A stretch of 64,000 bases of DNA from Vesta saturnalis (taxonomy: Eukaryota; Arthropoda; Insecta; Coleoptera; Lampyridae): assembly GCA_036346205.1 (NCBI GenBank), contig JARFJB010002087.1:11436501-11500500 (forward strand), written 5' to 3'. Position numbers and translations under genes: made by a program. The notes below the pieces were generated by a model. That model worked only from the letters and a program-made list of their open reading frames with translations. It was not told the origin of the DNA and did no database searches. Shown here piece by piece: positions 8,441 through 19,635 of this stretch (positions are counted from its first letter, which is position 1; each line of letters begins with the position of its first letter).

Positions 8441-10627
8441 CGTTGCAGATAGACAAAACTTGCATAAGTCAGCTCGATTGAGTAATTTGCGGGATTTCTT
8501 TGCAACCTTTCCATGGCGTGAATATTGTTTTAAGTCGTCCTCTTCTTCGGACATCGCTCTATCAGTATCTGAAGTCATCCTCATGGGAATGGAGTTATAC
8601 ATTCCAAAAAAAATAGCACCGTATAGGTCATTCACGTTCACGACCCTGGTTCAATAAGGCTTGTGCTGATGCAATATCTTTAAAAAATATATATTACATT
8701 AAATGGAAATCTAATAAATCGGTCGACAGTCATGTAGAATACGTTGGTGCTAGAAATATCTGCAAAAGTGTCATCACTAAAACTAAAAAGTTGTTCGAAC
8801 AACGAAAATGCAATGAACTAGCTACATTCCTTTAGGAAGTCGTAGATTTTGGTCTTTAGCTAAAGCCATTAGTAATAACTTTGGAACATCTTCATTTCCC
8901 CCCCTGACATCTATTGACGGATCGGTAGTTGCTGATTCTGTAGACAAAGCCAATGTTTTTGTGGATTTGTTTGCATCAAACTCGTATCTCAATGATTCTG
9001 GAAAAGATCTGCCCCTAGTCAACTCGTCTTCATACGCTATGAAACCAATTCATTTTCGGTACAAGCTCTTGGAATCGATCATCAGTAGGCTTGATCTCAA
9101 TAAGGCGACTGGCCCAGACGGTATCCCAGCTATTGTCTTAAAGAAATGTTCCCCCGAACTAGTACCAGTCCTATCTAAGCTCTATACGATCTCTATGTCT
9201 TCTGGGGAATTCCCTTCGTCATGGAAGTTAGCAAATGTTCAACCTATGGCCCAAAAAGGCAATAAGACCGATCCCTCAAACTACCGACCAATTGCCATCA
9301 CTTCCATTTTGTCTAAAATCATATAAAAAGCCATCAATCAGTAACTGCTCAGGTTCCTTGAAACGAACAAGCTCCTTAGTGACCACCAATATGGGTTTAG
9401 GCAAAGTCGTTCAACAGGTGATCTTCTTTCATATGTGACCCAAGTTTGGAACAATACAGTAGAGTAGTCCGGTGAAACAGTTGTAGTCGCTTTAGATATC
9501 TCAAAGGCATTCGACCAAGTTTGGCATAAGTGTTTACTTGCCAAACTCACCTCGTTTGGGTTCAATGATGTGCTCATCAACTGGGTTTCTAGTTTCCTTG
9601 ACAAAAGACGAATACGTGTCGTAGTTGACGGCTTTTTTTCAAAAGAAGTTAGCATTAACGCGGGCGTACCACAGGGATCCGTTATAGCGCCTACACTTTT
9701 TCTGCTGTACATAAATGACCTTGTTTCTTCAACAACTAACCCCATCTATTGCTTTGCTGACAATAGCACTCTTCACTGTAGTTCGTCTCAGTCTACTCAT
9801 AGTGATAATCCACCTTTATGTCAAATAAAGAAATTAAAGCTGAAATGGCACATTCAATCGACAAAGACTTTTTGTCGAATGGGGAAGCAATAATCTAGTT
9901 AAATTTAATGCTAACAAAACTCAATGTTGCCTTGTGTCCGCCAAAAAAGATCGATCATTTCCTGTTGTAAGTATGAATGGCTCAGTTCTTAAGTTTTCAG
10001 ACTCTATTACACTTGGGTATGACTGTATCCTCAAATCTCTCATGGGTTGACCATCTTCTGTCAGCTACCAAAACAGCTGCTCGTAAAATAGGCTTTTTGT
10101 ACAGATCTAAGCAGTACTTTACCTCTCGACAACTCCTTCTGCTGCATAAGCCCCAAATTCAGCCTCATCTGTAATATAATTCTCACCTCTCGATTAGTGC
10201 TCCCCAATACGCTCTCGATATCGTTGATCGTATTCAAAAAACAGCGATTAGGCTTATAAATGACCCGTCTTTAACTTCTCACACACAGTCCCTTGAGCAT
10301 AGAAGGATGGTTTCAGTTCTTTCTTTGTATTATCATTATTACAACGGTTATTGTGCTGCTGAATTATATTCTTTGATACCTTCTCGGGCTATCTTTGCGG
10401 GAAACACTCGGTTCGCTCATTCACATTATCAGTATGCAGTACAAATCTCCACTTGTCGTACCAAACGGGCGCAATCCACATTTTTCTACACGGCTTCTAA
10501 ACTCTGGAATGATCTCCCTAGATCCTGCTTTCCTCTCACTTATGATATGAGAAAATTTAAGGTAGCTGTTCATAGGCATCTATTGGCAATTAATTATCCC
10601 TATATCCATCCTCCTAAGTGTTCCTGA
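8436..10627 (+). pseudogene. LINE ORF2: reverse transcriptase and C-terminal region, broken
   Basis: The reading starts in the post-endonuclease linker (RLSNLRDFFATFPW near 8475; RPWFNKAC after a frameshift near 8635). The RT region follows: LNKATGPDGIPAIVLKK, NYRPIAITSILSK, ALDISKAFDQVWH (motif A with catalytic Asp), GVPQGSVIAPTLFLLYIND (motif B) and CFADNSTLH, where the usual F/YADD has become FADN. The C-terminal thumb and tail (KIGFLYRSKQY, FFYTASKLWNDLPRSCFP) reaches the stop at 10627. Nonsense codons occur at about 9324-9350 and 9465, with frameshifts near 8635, 8830, 9890 and 10010. The Jockey/CR1 assignment is based on overall RT and tail style; the exact clade is not resolved. Confidence 0.85.
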
Positions 10628-10692
10628 GTACTTTAGCACGATAGGCCAAATTTAGCCTGTTCAGGTCCACAATCATAAAAAAAAAGAAAAAT
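8436..10692 (+). mobile_element. 5'-truncated non-LTR retrotransposon (Jockey/CR1-type LINE)
   Basis: It begins inside the ORF2 linker right after a (TA)n tract and ends after a short 3' UTR (GGTCCACAATCAT) with an A-rich tail at about 10677-10692. A second, inverted copy with the same 3' UTR and tail lies at 39989-41812. No target-site duplication could be fixed for this copy because its 5' flank is microsatellite. Confidence 0.85.
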
Positions 10693-10779
10693 AATACAAA
10701 AAATGTAGGTCTTTCTATTTTCTTTCGAATAATGTAATAATATAGAGGGTATAGTATTTATGATAAGATAGTTATTTAC

Positions 10780-11490
10780 ATTTAAAACATCAAGTTCCCA
10801 CATACGTTGTTCTCTTTAATTGCATAATCAACACACTTTATTCCAGTTGACCAACCCTTTTGGACTTCTTGATGGCGACCTGTAACATTTTTATCCAAAT
10901 TTTTTTTACAGTATATCCTTCATTCAGCCAAGTCTCATCGAGATAAAAGATTTCCCGTCCTTCGGCACTAAACTTCTTCATTTCACGAAGGTATTTGCGT
11001 CGTTAAGAAATAATTTGGAGATTATCAATTAGCATTGATTTTCGATTCACTTTTCCCACGAAAAGTTAAGTTCCTGTAGTGTCCTGTGTAGTGTCTACCG
11101 AGACAATTGTGGTCCACCACCGTCTTCTTTTAGTACTGCTACTATTTTGTCGAGGGTAGGAATTTCTTTATTCAAGTAGAAGGAATGGATTTTTCTTCTA
11201 ATTTGAACTTTTTCTTCTTCACTGAAACGTTGTTTTTTACTTCCTGTTGAGCAAGTCGTTTTTTTCCAAAACTCTCTCTTTTTGTTCTTTTAATAATCTG
11301 TATACTTCCCCACTACTGTCATATTAGAACGCATTTCTACTACACTATTTGTCGGATTTTGATACTTTAAGGCATTATGTACATACAGAATATGATGATT
11401 TTTTGTCATTCCCAGAGAGTCAACTAAATTTCAAACGTTTTGCTAAAGAAAAATCAGAAGATGCCATTTTCACCACGGTTTTCAACCAAA
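10780..11490 (-). pseudogene. decayed transposase-like gene with a YLDETW motif
   Basis: On the minus strand several frames carry, in order, MASSDFSLAKRLKF near 11480, a GEVYRLLKEQKERV-like segment, IPTLDK/RRWWTT-like pieces near 11120, RKYLREMKKFSAEGREIFYL, then DETWLNEGYTVKKIW near 10920-10985. The REIFYLDETW block resembles the first catalytic Asp region of insect DDE-type, IS630-related transposon proteins that are usually annotated as uncharacterised. Downstream catalytic motifs are not visible, and many stops and frame changes are present. It differs from the DUF4817 group that dominates the window. Confidence 0.55.
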
Positions 11491-14103
11491 ACTCGAAAAT
11501 AACAACACTTTTAAAGTACTTGTTTTAAAATAACAGACGTGGTAATTGCATCTTAATGCCTCCCCAATTGAGTCATATTTCTAAGTTACATATGATTAAA
11601 TAATAGTGTAATGAGTACTTTCTAAATTTTCCAAATTTTCTTGGAATTTCGGACGGTCCTCGCTATTCTGTACAATAATGTATTATCTGCTTCAGTAAGG
11701 ATGACATCTGTATTAATTCAATCTCAAACAATGTGTACCTACGTAACTAAAAAAGATAGAGCTGTTGCTTTATTTCTTATTAAATGAAATGTTAAATTGA
11801 TTTACCTAAATTTAAAACAAAAACATGATAATGACGTCACAAACGGTTTCTCTACTGACACTTCAAACAGTTTAAATGTACGTTAACAAACATTATTTGG
11901 TTTGATAAAAAAAACTTTCAGGTTAGACCATAGACAACACAATATAGATGATTAACTCTAATAGCATGACCGTGGTGTGTATTATAGTTTCTTCCAAACC
12001 ACTAGAGGCGCTTTAAGCCATCCGAGTTTTTACGATTATTCTCGATTACTTTTTATTTTATTTGTTTTGTTTTGAAGTCCCATAACCTTACTTTCAAGCG
12101 CGTGTTGTCTATGGGTTAGACTAAGACTTAGACATTAAATCACTTCATTTTTTTTCTTTTTGTATGTATCAATACGTCATAATTACAATTATAAATATAT
12201 ATTTTTTAAATATGTTATACGAACATAAGAAACTGAAAAGTCAATATATTTTACAGACCTTATAGTATGCTCCTTTAGTAAGTACGTCACTGACCTGTCA
12301 CTGTCAATATGATTTATTACTCTCTGTTATTCTGGTACGTACTTTAATTTATTTTACGAATTCTGTCGTTATTTAACTTGTTACATACATTAGTATTATA
12401 CTCTTATTTTACCAAAAACATCTTGGACTTTACTTTTGTTGTTCAGTATTCACACATGAATTTATAAACTACAAAGGTATTGTAGAAATTCAATTTTTTT
12501 TTAATTTTCTGTATTTCAAATAAATGTTTGTTAAATTTTTTTGTGTACATTTCATTACAATGCATTCCAAGCATACATTTGCATTCAATTTTGAAATGTG
12601 CAAAGATTTTTTACATAATGTTAGAATAATAAGAATTAATCCTGTAAGGTAGGCTACACTCTATACACAGCCGTACAACGATTAACTAATACCACGTTGT
12701 TTAGCAAACTAATATTGTTAATTAAAAATCACTTTTAAGCTTTATTGCATTAAAATTTCCCAAGACATTTGGTACGGATAGGCAGTAGGAAAATTAAAAC
12801 AGGAAGGGAGTCTGATTAGATTTAATTTCTTCCCTTATCCCTTGATAAACAATAACGATAACGCACTACTTCATGAAAAATAGGGGCTCTTGTCTTAGAT
12901 TACGAAACGTGATGAACAATAACTAAAAATGAATGCGGGTTTCTGAAGTACATCATTGAACATGACACTTGGTGTAAGACCATTGTGAATTAAAAAAGTT
13001 AAATTCTCGTCTCTTTTATTTTGTAAATTTATATAGACGGTTTATAATACGATTGAATGAATGGTGCTGCTACATAACGGTGATAACTTAAAGTTGCGCT
13101 TCCAGGTTTCTGTGATTACGTTTCGTAGATCGTCGTTAGATGTCGCTAAATGTTTAATTGCCAAGTTATATTACTTCATAGAAAAATTTATTTGTATATT
13201 ACTAATTCTTCTAATTTTAATCTTCCCTTTATAATTACATTTGTACAAAATAAATCAACGTATTTAAATCAATGTACAGGTCGTGCTCGTGCAGGAATGT
13301 CGGTACTTGGATTGGATGTACAAACTGGAAGTGGTTGACCTTGAAACTGTTTGAGATGTAAACAAAAATATGAGTGTAAAAAATTCAACGGTTTTCTAAT
13401 ATTTAAACTTCATACATACTTATGAATTTTAAAAACTTATAGATTTTTACGTCAAGTACAAATTATTCCAACAATTTCCTTGAAAATGAAAATTAAATAT
13501 TAAAATTCAACGAACGGTTGACTTGTCAGAAACTGGTCTTAATAATATTTCAGGGTATTTAAGAGAATCTATAATATAGATCCTCTTTTTATATTATAAA
13601 AAGTAGTTTGAATTTCCGCAGCGCACGCGCCATCTTAGCTCACGAGAACGGTACTTCTTTACCTTTTATGTGGATTATTATTATAGTTCATTATAAAAGT
13701 CGTCACGTTAAGCATTTTTATTTAGTAATTATGGAATGTTCTCAATGTGCACTATAAATTGAAATGTTTATTGTTGCCTGCAATTAAACATATCTGACTT
13801 TCGGGTACCGGGCGTTTTGCTATACTTTTGTGGCTTTACCTACTATCTGCATTCCGAAGAGCAATCAAGTTTTAACTAATTTGCAAAGTGCCAGTTAAAA
13901 CTCATCCGGCTCGAAAAACTTTCCATCTTAGTAAAACCAGGTCAAACTACTGTAGTGTCCCTTCAAAGTGTTATTCGAAGTTAAACTCAATAAAATAAAA
14001 GGCTACAAAATCTTTAAGAGCGTAATATTGAACCTACAACCTACTCGCATGCGTCACATTAACCTTACTCACAATAATTAAAACCTTAGAATTGATTTAC
14101 AAG
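11491..14103. other. AT-rich intergenic DNA, nothing recognised
   Basis: No coding frame with family resemblance, no RNA gene and no clear repeat structure was found. The only open frames are short and AT-biased, for example 13150-13338. Confidence 0.5.
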
Positions 14104-14315
14104 GCTATCGAGAGATTAGAAAAAAACAATTAGGGTAGGCTGTTAAATTTAATTACTTTGAATTGGTACTTTAGCCACAGGTACAGAATGACATTTCTAA
14201 CCTTTGTAATTTGACTTTTATTGTAAACAAATGTGCATGTGACTAAAGTACCGATCCAAAATAATTAAATTTCACAATCTACCCTAGTTGGTTTTTTTTA
14301 TCTCTCGTTATAAAG
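14104..14315. repeat. small foldback (MITE-like) element
   Basis: Arms of about 80 bases face each other: GGGTAGGCTGTTAAATTTAA near 14130 against the reverse complement of a diverged copy near 14265-14285, and TTGGTACTTTAGCC near 14165 against AAAGTACCGATCC near 14245. There is no coding capacity. Confidence 0.7.
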
Positions 14316-14325
14316 AAATAATATA

Positions 14326-15355
14326 CAGGGCGTCTCAGCGAGACCGTTTATTAGAAGTTTATGGGGTTGTGGCCAAAATAAAAACTTGAAAATTTCAGGT
14401 ATAATTGATTTCGTTCTCTTCAACTAAAATATTTTCAGACTTCTAGCGCTTCCGGTTATACCGGAAGTCGCCATCTACTTTGTTATTCTCAATGGCACAC
14501 CCTATATATTTTTGCATTTTTTGATGGAAACCATAACTTTGAATCTTTTTTATTTAAACTATACCATGCTCATTTATTACGGTTTTTGAGATAAAAATTA
14601 TTTTCCGAAATCTGGACAGCTGGTTGACGTTTATAAAATGGGCTGTAACTCCTATCTGGCTTGAGATAAAAAGTTAAAATCCAAATTAGTTTGTAGTTCA
14701 AAGATGCCCTTATCGTATGCATTTTTTTTTAAATTAAAGAAATCTTTGTCCGAGAATAGTTTTATACTTTTCAGCCAGAGTTAAAAATGCAAAAAAATCT
14801 ATTTTTTTAAATGGAATACCCTATTTTTTGTTACGTAATCGGTTTGGCGATGAGATTTGCCACAGAGTGATATGACGTGGTTATACCTAAATCAAACTGT
14901 TCTAGAGTTATTTTAAAAAAATGTAAAATTTTAATTTCTTGGCCATTATTTTTTTTACATTTTCAACTCTGGCTGAAAACTATAAAATTAGGCATTATTC
15001 TCAGACAAAGATTTCTTTTAATTTAAAAAAAAAACATATAATATGAACTACAAACTAAATTGGATTTTAACTTTTTATCTCAATCCAAATAGGAGTTACA
15101 GCCTATTTTATAACGTCAACCAGCTGTCAAGATTTCGGAAAATTAATTTGGTCATCAAATCAAAAATCCATTGAAATAAATAGATGGCGACATGGTATGG
15201 TTTCAATAAAAATCTCAAAATTTTATTGAGTCCAGCCATGTCATAAAATGCAAAAATATATAGGGTGTCCCATTGAAAATAACAAAGTAGCTGGCGACTT
15301 CCGGTATAGCCGGAACCGCTAGAAGTCTGGAAATATTTTAGTTGAAGCCAGCCTG
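14326..15355. mobile_element. about 1.03-kb non-autonomous foldback with IS630-type ends
   Basis: It is flanked by TA and starts with CAGGGCGTCTC, ending with GCCTG before TA at 15355. Arms of about 400 bases (14410-14810 against 14945-15350) are inverted copies. The left arm contains an inner CACCCTA terminus at 14498-14504 and the right arm TAGGGTGTCCC at 15261, so each arm has an internal terminus, as in the coding elements of this window. The right arm lacks about 80 outer bases. It has no transposase and is probably mobilised by a relative. Confidence 0.7.
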
Positions 15356-16708
15356 TATAGTAAATTTAATAATTATATATAAAGAAATCAGTTTGTAGAC
15401 CAATTCTAAATAGGCCGGGTGATCAAATACACCTGAAAAAAATTAAAACATGGCCTTACAAAGGTAACGTGGAAATAAAACAGTGGCCGATAACCTACCC
15501 GCAAGGACTAATGCGAAATCTTGATGGACTGTGCATCCCTTGTTCATATTTTACACATTCATCTAAACATCGCTCTGCATTTAAAAACAATAAAACCAAG
15601 TTAGTTTTAGAATCTAAATCCGTGAGTGACGTTAAGATGAGATGGAACCTTTCTCAATAACATCTGAGCACGTTTTTTAAACTCCGGTATCGTTAATATT
15701 AACAATTAAACTGAGGAAGTCCTATACGCTGGAGAAAATGTAATAAAACAATCAACAAAGCTAAATCATAACAGTACTGACGTGGTTCTGTAAACAAATT
15801 TCGACTTAATAAGCGTGCTTGCCAGACGGTGTTTTGGTAATTAAATTATTACCATATTACTACCCTAAATAGTAAATTAATGGCCAATTTTTCTAAAGGC
15901 TGTATACATTAGCTTTGTGAATAGTTGACTCGACTTTTCATCGACAATTAAGTAAATATTTACTTTTTAGTACATGGTATTCCTTTAATTTCGTCCGTAG
16001 CACAACCGTTTCGTGGATTAAAACCAAAACGGGGTGATTATTTATCGACATAAGTTTGTGTACACGAGCGCTCGTGGATTAAAACCAAAGTGGGGTGATC
16101 ATTTATCGATGTAATTTGTTTATTATTCATTAAAACCAACAAAAAAGGACAAATTTGCGATTTTAGTCTTTTTTTTACTAAATCGAAGACGATAATATAT
16201 AATCGTTTATAATTATTATCATAACAAAACAAGGAGCGCCTCATACCCGATATGACTCTTACAACTTCGTTATCCCCAAATCTACAACCGTTTTTCAAAA
16301 GCTAATAAATAATTAAAAAAAAACAATAAATATTACAAGGAATATTCTACCTCTTTTTTCCATTCAAAATGATTAAATAAATTTTTAAAATATTCACTTG
16401 TCCGCAGCAAACTTTATGTGTCACGAATTTCAACGCAACAATCAGTGATTGGTTACGGTCTATTCGAATAATGCAGTTTTAAGCCGAGTAGGAGGAACAC
16501 CTGGTTTTCTACCACATCTGTTTTTTTTCGTTTCAACTCTTAATTACATACTTTTAAATCTTAGTTATATAAAGTAAAACACACCGAAAAACATCAAATA
16601 TGACGACTTATTGACAGATATTAAAACCCTTTAATTATCTATTCATTTGCGGTAATAATTGCGATTTCTTGTTGCTATTACAATAATAAAATTATTTAGT
16701 CTATCCTG

Positions 16709-16752
<44 letters not shown>

Positions 16753-17094
16753 GCGCATACGCGTACCACACACGAACGCACACGTAAACACTCACATCAT
16801 GGCCAATCTCGGCTAAACTTTGTCAAACGTCGTAATATGAAGTAATAGTATACTATACGTACATATGTATGTGTAGGTTGGAAGGAAAAAAAACCCTGAC
16901 GACTTTATACGCTCAGAAACAATGCTCCCACCTAGGCTTCCTTCCTTGGTACAAATGATCAGGTACGCTCAATAGGTAATCATGATGCTCACGCAATTTT
17001 CTCGGCAAAACTTTGTCAAACGTCGTAAAATGAGGTAATAAATAAGTCGATTTAGCGATAGTGAAAAAAAGTTTCGATTGCATAGCCTTGTATA
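15356..17094. other. intergenic DNA with minor repeats
   Basis: No gene was recognised. A unit of about 60 bases (TCGTGGATTAAAACCAAA...GGGGTGATNATTTATCGA) is tandemly duplicated at 16010-16068 and 16071-16128. A (TA)n tract lies at 16711-16749. A stretch of about 35 bases containing AAACTTTGTCAAACGTCGTAA occurs twice, near 16815 and 17010. Confidence 0.6.
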
Positions 17095-17470
17095 CCTAAC
17101 CGAGCAGTAGAGTCGGTAACAAGACCTGCTTAGCATTCGGGAGTCAATGGGTTTGATTTCCGTTGCCGTCTACCCTGTATGAGGTTTTTCAGGGGATTTT
17201 CCTCATACAAATGTGGCGGAATGGTCACACGATGTACGGCTATTTATTTAATGTTGGGGTAGTATTTTCCCCGTCAGAACCCTAACTCCGTTCCTTCCGG
17301 TCCTATCCTGACCAGACCCAGCCTTAATCCCACCATTCATATATACGTAATGTTTGTATGTATGCTGGGAAACCCATGACTGTGACCGAAGGAGCTTGGA
17401 AAGCTCAAACTGCCCGTCCTCTCCCTTGGGGAGGGAATGAAATACGTGACCTTTTCCTTTCGATATGTAT
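17095..17470 (+). mobile_element. tRNA-derived SINE, near full length
   Basis: The head contains CTGCTTAGCATTCGGG, an anticodon-arm-like stretch whose loop reads TTAGCAT, followed by a B-box-like GGGTTTGATTTCC. The body follows (TATGAGGTTTTTCAGGGG, CAGAACCCTAACTCC, CTTAATCCCACC). The tail AACTGCCCGTCCTCTCCCTT, ending in GAATGAAATACGTGACC, is shared with the copies at 28265 and 29365. Other copies at 18660, 20390, 28265 and 29365 define the family. Confidence 0.75.
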
Positions 17471-17574
17471 ATTGTTAATAACTGTATCTTACCTATCTAG
17501 TTTAATGTACATCTATTTTATATTATGCAACAGTAAACCCAAGAATTGTTGATAAGTAGGGACAATGAACTGTA

Positions 17575-17910
17575 AATGTTTGGGGTGTTATCACGGGCAA
17601 CTTTATAATTGGACCACATTTCTTTCATGGACATCTAAATGGTGCACAATATTTGCAATATGACTAGCCTCAGCTTCTGCATAACGTTCCTCCAGCTCTA
17701 AGGGAAAATATGTAGATCCACCACGACGGTGTTCGAGCACATTTTTTCCTATAGGGGTATATAAAATATATTGTGTACCAGACGCCTCCAACTACAGCAG
17801 ACGATATGAGACAACACTCTTTTGAAACAGTTTCCACCGAAATGTCCTTTCTGACAAGGTTGCAATTGTGTTCTAATCAAAATGGGGGCCACTTTGAGAA
17901 TTTATTGTGA
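17575..17910 (+). pseudogene. DUF4817-type transposase C-terminal remnant
   Basis: Plus-strand frames give GPHFFHGHLNGAQYL (compare GPFFFHGHLNGESYL in the copy at 22180), then LRENM.IHHDGVRAHF around the second catalytic Asp. After an internal deletion come YIVYQTPPTTADDMRQ and a C-terminus with QNGGHFENLL before a stop at about 17905. The third catalytic Asp region is deleted. The segment lies upstream of degenerate terminal sequences at 18150-18560, so it is the right half of an old element. Confidence 0.7.
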
Positions 17911-18655
17911 ATATTAACTGCAATAAAATTACAATTTGACACCTTTTGTATTTATTTCTTTGTTATTTGTTTGTCGAAACGCTTGACGTATAAAAACATG
18001 ACCAGTACGTTAGATTGAATCGGAAACAAATACTTTATCGGTTTGTAATGAAAAAGTAGGAATATCTCTGAAATTATTGACTTTAGGTATAATACATTAT
18101 TGACAAAAATGGAGCGTAATTATTGAGTCATTTCAAAAATTCATTAATGTATAGGACGTTTCATTTGAAAAAATATAGTGAACGCTCTTTGAAAATCTCC
18201 AAATTAAATTGCATCGTAAAAAATCTCCCTGTATGATAAAATTAAAGTTTTATTATTTTGTAGGTTCAGTACGTCCCTTGGATGCAGGATTACCAAATAT
18301 ATTGTCTAAACTAGTCGTAATGCCGTTGCATAGACTTAGTATGGTGAATTTAGTCCCGACTTTTTTTTACATTTTCTTCAATAACTGAAGAACGTGTCAT
18401 CCCAATTCAAAAATTCGGACATTTTTGAAATGAATATTTAAATCAGATTGTGAAAGATGAATAATATATAAGGTGTTCAATTAAAAAAATATATTCTCGA
18501 AGGTGCCTCGCCTTAAAAATGCACCATGTATAAGTCAAATTATTTTTAAAATGTGCGTTTTTCGTTACAAAACCATTATTTGTAAAATAAATTTCTTCAC
18601 TTTTGGTTAATGAAACCTATATTGAGCTTTGACGCACTGATGAGAAATACTGTAT
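17911..18655. repeat. decayed right end of a transposon
   Basis: Several terminus-like motifs occur: TATAGGACGTTTCATTTG near 18152, CTCCCTGTATGAT near 18226, TATATAAGGTGTTCAATT near 18465 and CACCATGTATAAG near 18522. They resemble the nested CAGGGTGT...ACCCTG modules of the intact elements. The whole stretch recurs at 19636-20385 with small deletions. Confidence 0.55.
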
Positions 18656-18659
18656 AAGC

Positions 18660-18945
18660 ATAGATAGAGGTATTAAGGATGTGTACGGTCAGGACGGTAT
18701 GGGAAGGAATGGAGTTAGGGTTCTGCAGGGGAAGATGCTACCCCAGCTTTCTTCTAAATAGCCACGCATACTGTGCGTATACGCAGTGATCATGCCGCTA
18801 TATGCGTATGAGGAAAACTCCTGAAAAAACCTCATGTAAGATAGACGGTAACGGGGATCGAACACATTATCTCAACGTGTTTCATTCCCTCCCGAAGGGA
18901 ATGGCTGGCTACTCGAGCATTCCACAGTACTTCAGCCACCGCGAT
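18660..18945 (-). mobile_element. tRNA-derived SINE copy
   Basis: On the minus strand GTGTTCGATCCCCGTTACC (B box) is followed by the shared body CATGAGGTTTTTTCAGG and CAGAACCCTAACTCC. The head differs from the 17095 copy by an inserted GGGAGGGAATGAAACACG stretch. It is duplicated at 20390-20660. Confidence 0.7.
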
Positions 18946-18952
18946 GGATTTA

Positions 18953-18953
18953 G

Positions 18954-19012
<59 letters not shown>

Positions 19013-19028
19013 ATATATTATATATATA
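18953..19028. repeat. (TA)n microsatellite, left flank of a transposon
   Basis: The TA-rich tract ends exactly where the CAGGGTGTTTCATTAAGG terminus starts, so the element sits in a TA microsatellite. Confidence 0.95.
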
Positions 19029-19635
19029 CAGGGTGTTTCATTAAGGCTGGCCACGGCCATATTTCAGAAACTAGTGGACATAAAAAGTGGAAAAAAATTC
19101 ATTATAAAAGTCCACGAGAAAATCCTGGAAATTATTTTTAAGTTCCGTAATTCATCGCAAGGGGCGCAATTGAAAATTAAAAATAAATTATAAATTTCTC
19201 CGAAAATTCCCACATTAAGGCATACCTTTGGTAACATCGTTAGAAAGCTTAGACAATTCTGCATCATTTTGGTCTAAGGCTCATTGGCGTACCGACCTTA
19301 ATAAGAGTGGGGAAGCTATTGAATGTGTAATCATTTAAATCGCTGTTATTTTTAAACGACTTATCCGATTGTAGTAAACCTAGGCTTGTTTAGAAGAAAA
19401 AGGTAAGTACTTTTAACTGTCGCATCCATGACGGTATATATAAATTTTGGGGCAATTTGTAAATACATTTTTGATTTTATTCAAGAAATTAAATCGGTAA
19501 ATTTGAATATAACGAAAGTGCTAAATTTAACAAAACTAAAGAAAATATGATATCTTAGTCAGAGTTATGGCGAAAAAATTTTTAACGTTTAATTAATATT
19601 ATGCGCTGGTTCTAAGTGATAGTACATTACGCTTT

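Noticed and set aside
8278..8641. Two frames containing long Tyr-Ile repeats
   Set aside because: They are (TA)n translations crossing the LINE 5' boundary on the antisense strand.
18802..19141. Plus-strand frames with Tyr-Ile repeats
   Set aside because: Low-complexity (TA)n between a SINE and a transposon terminus.
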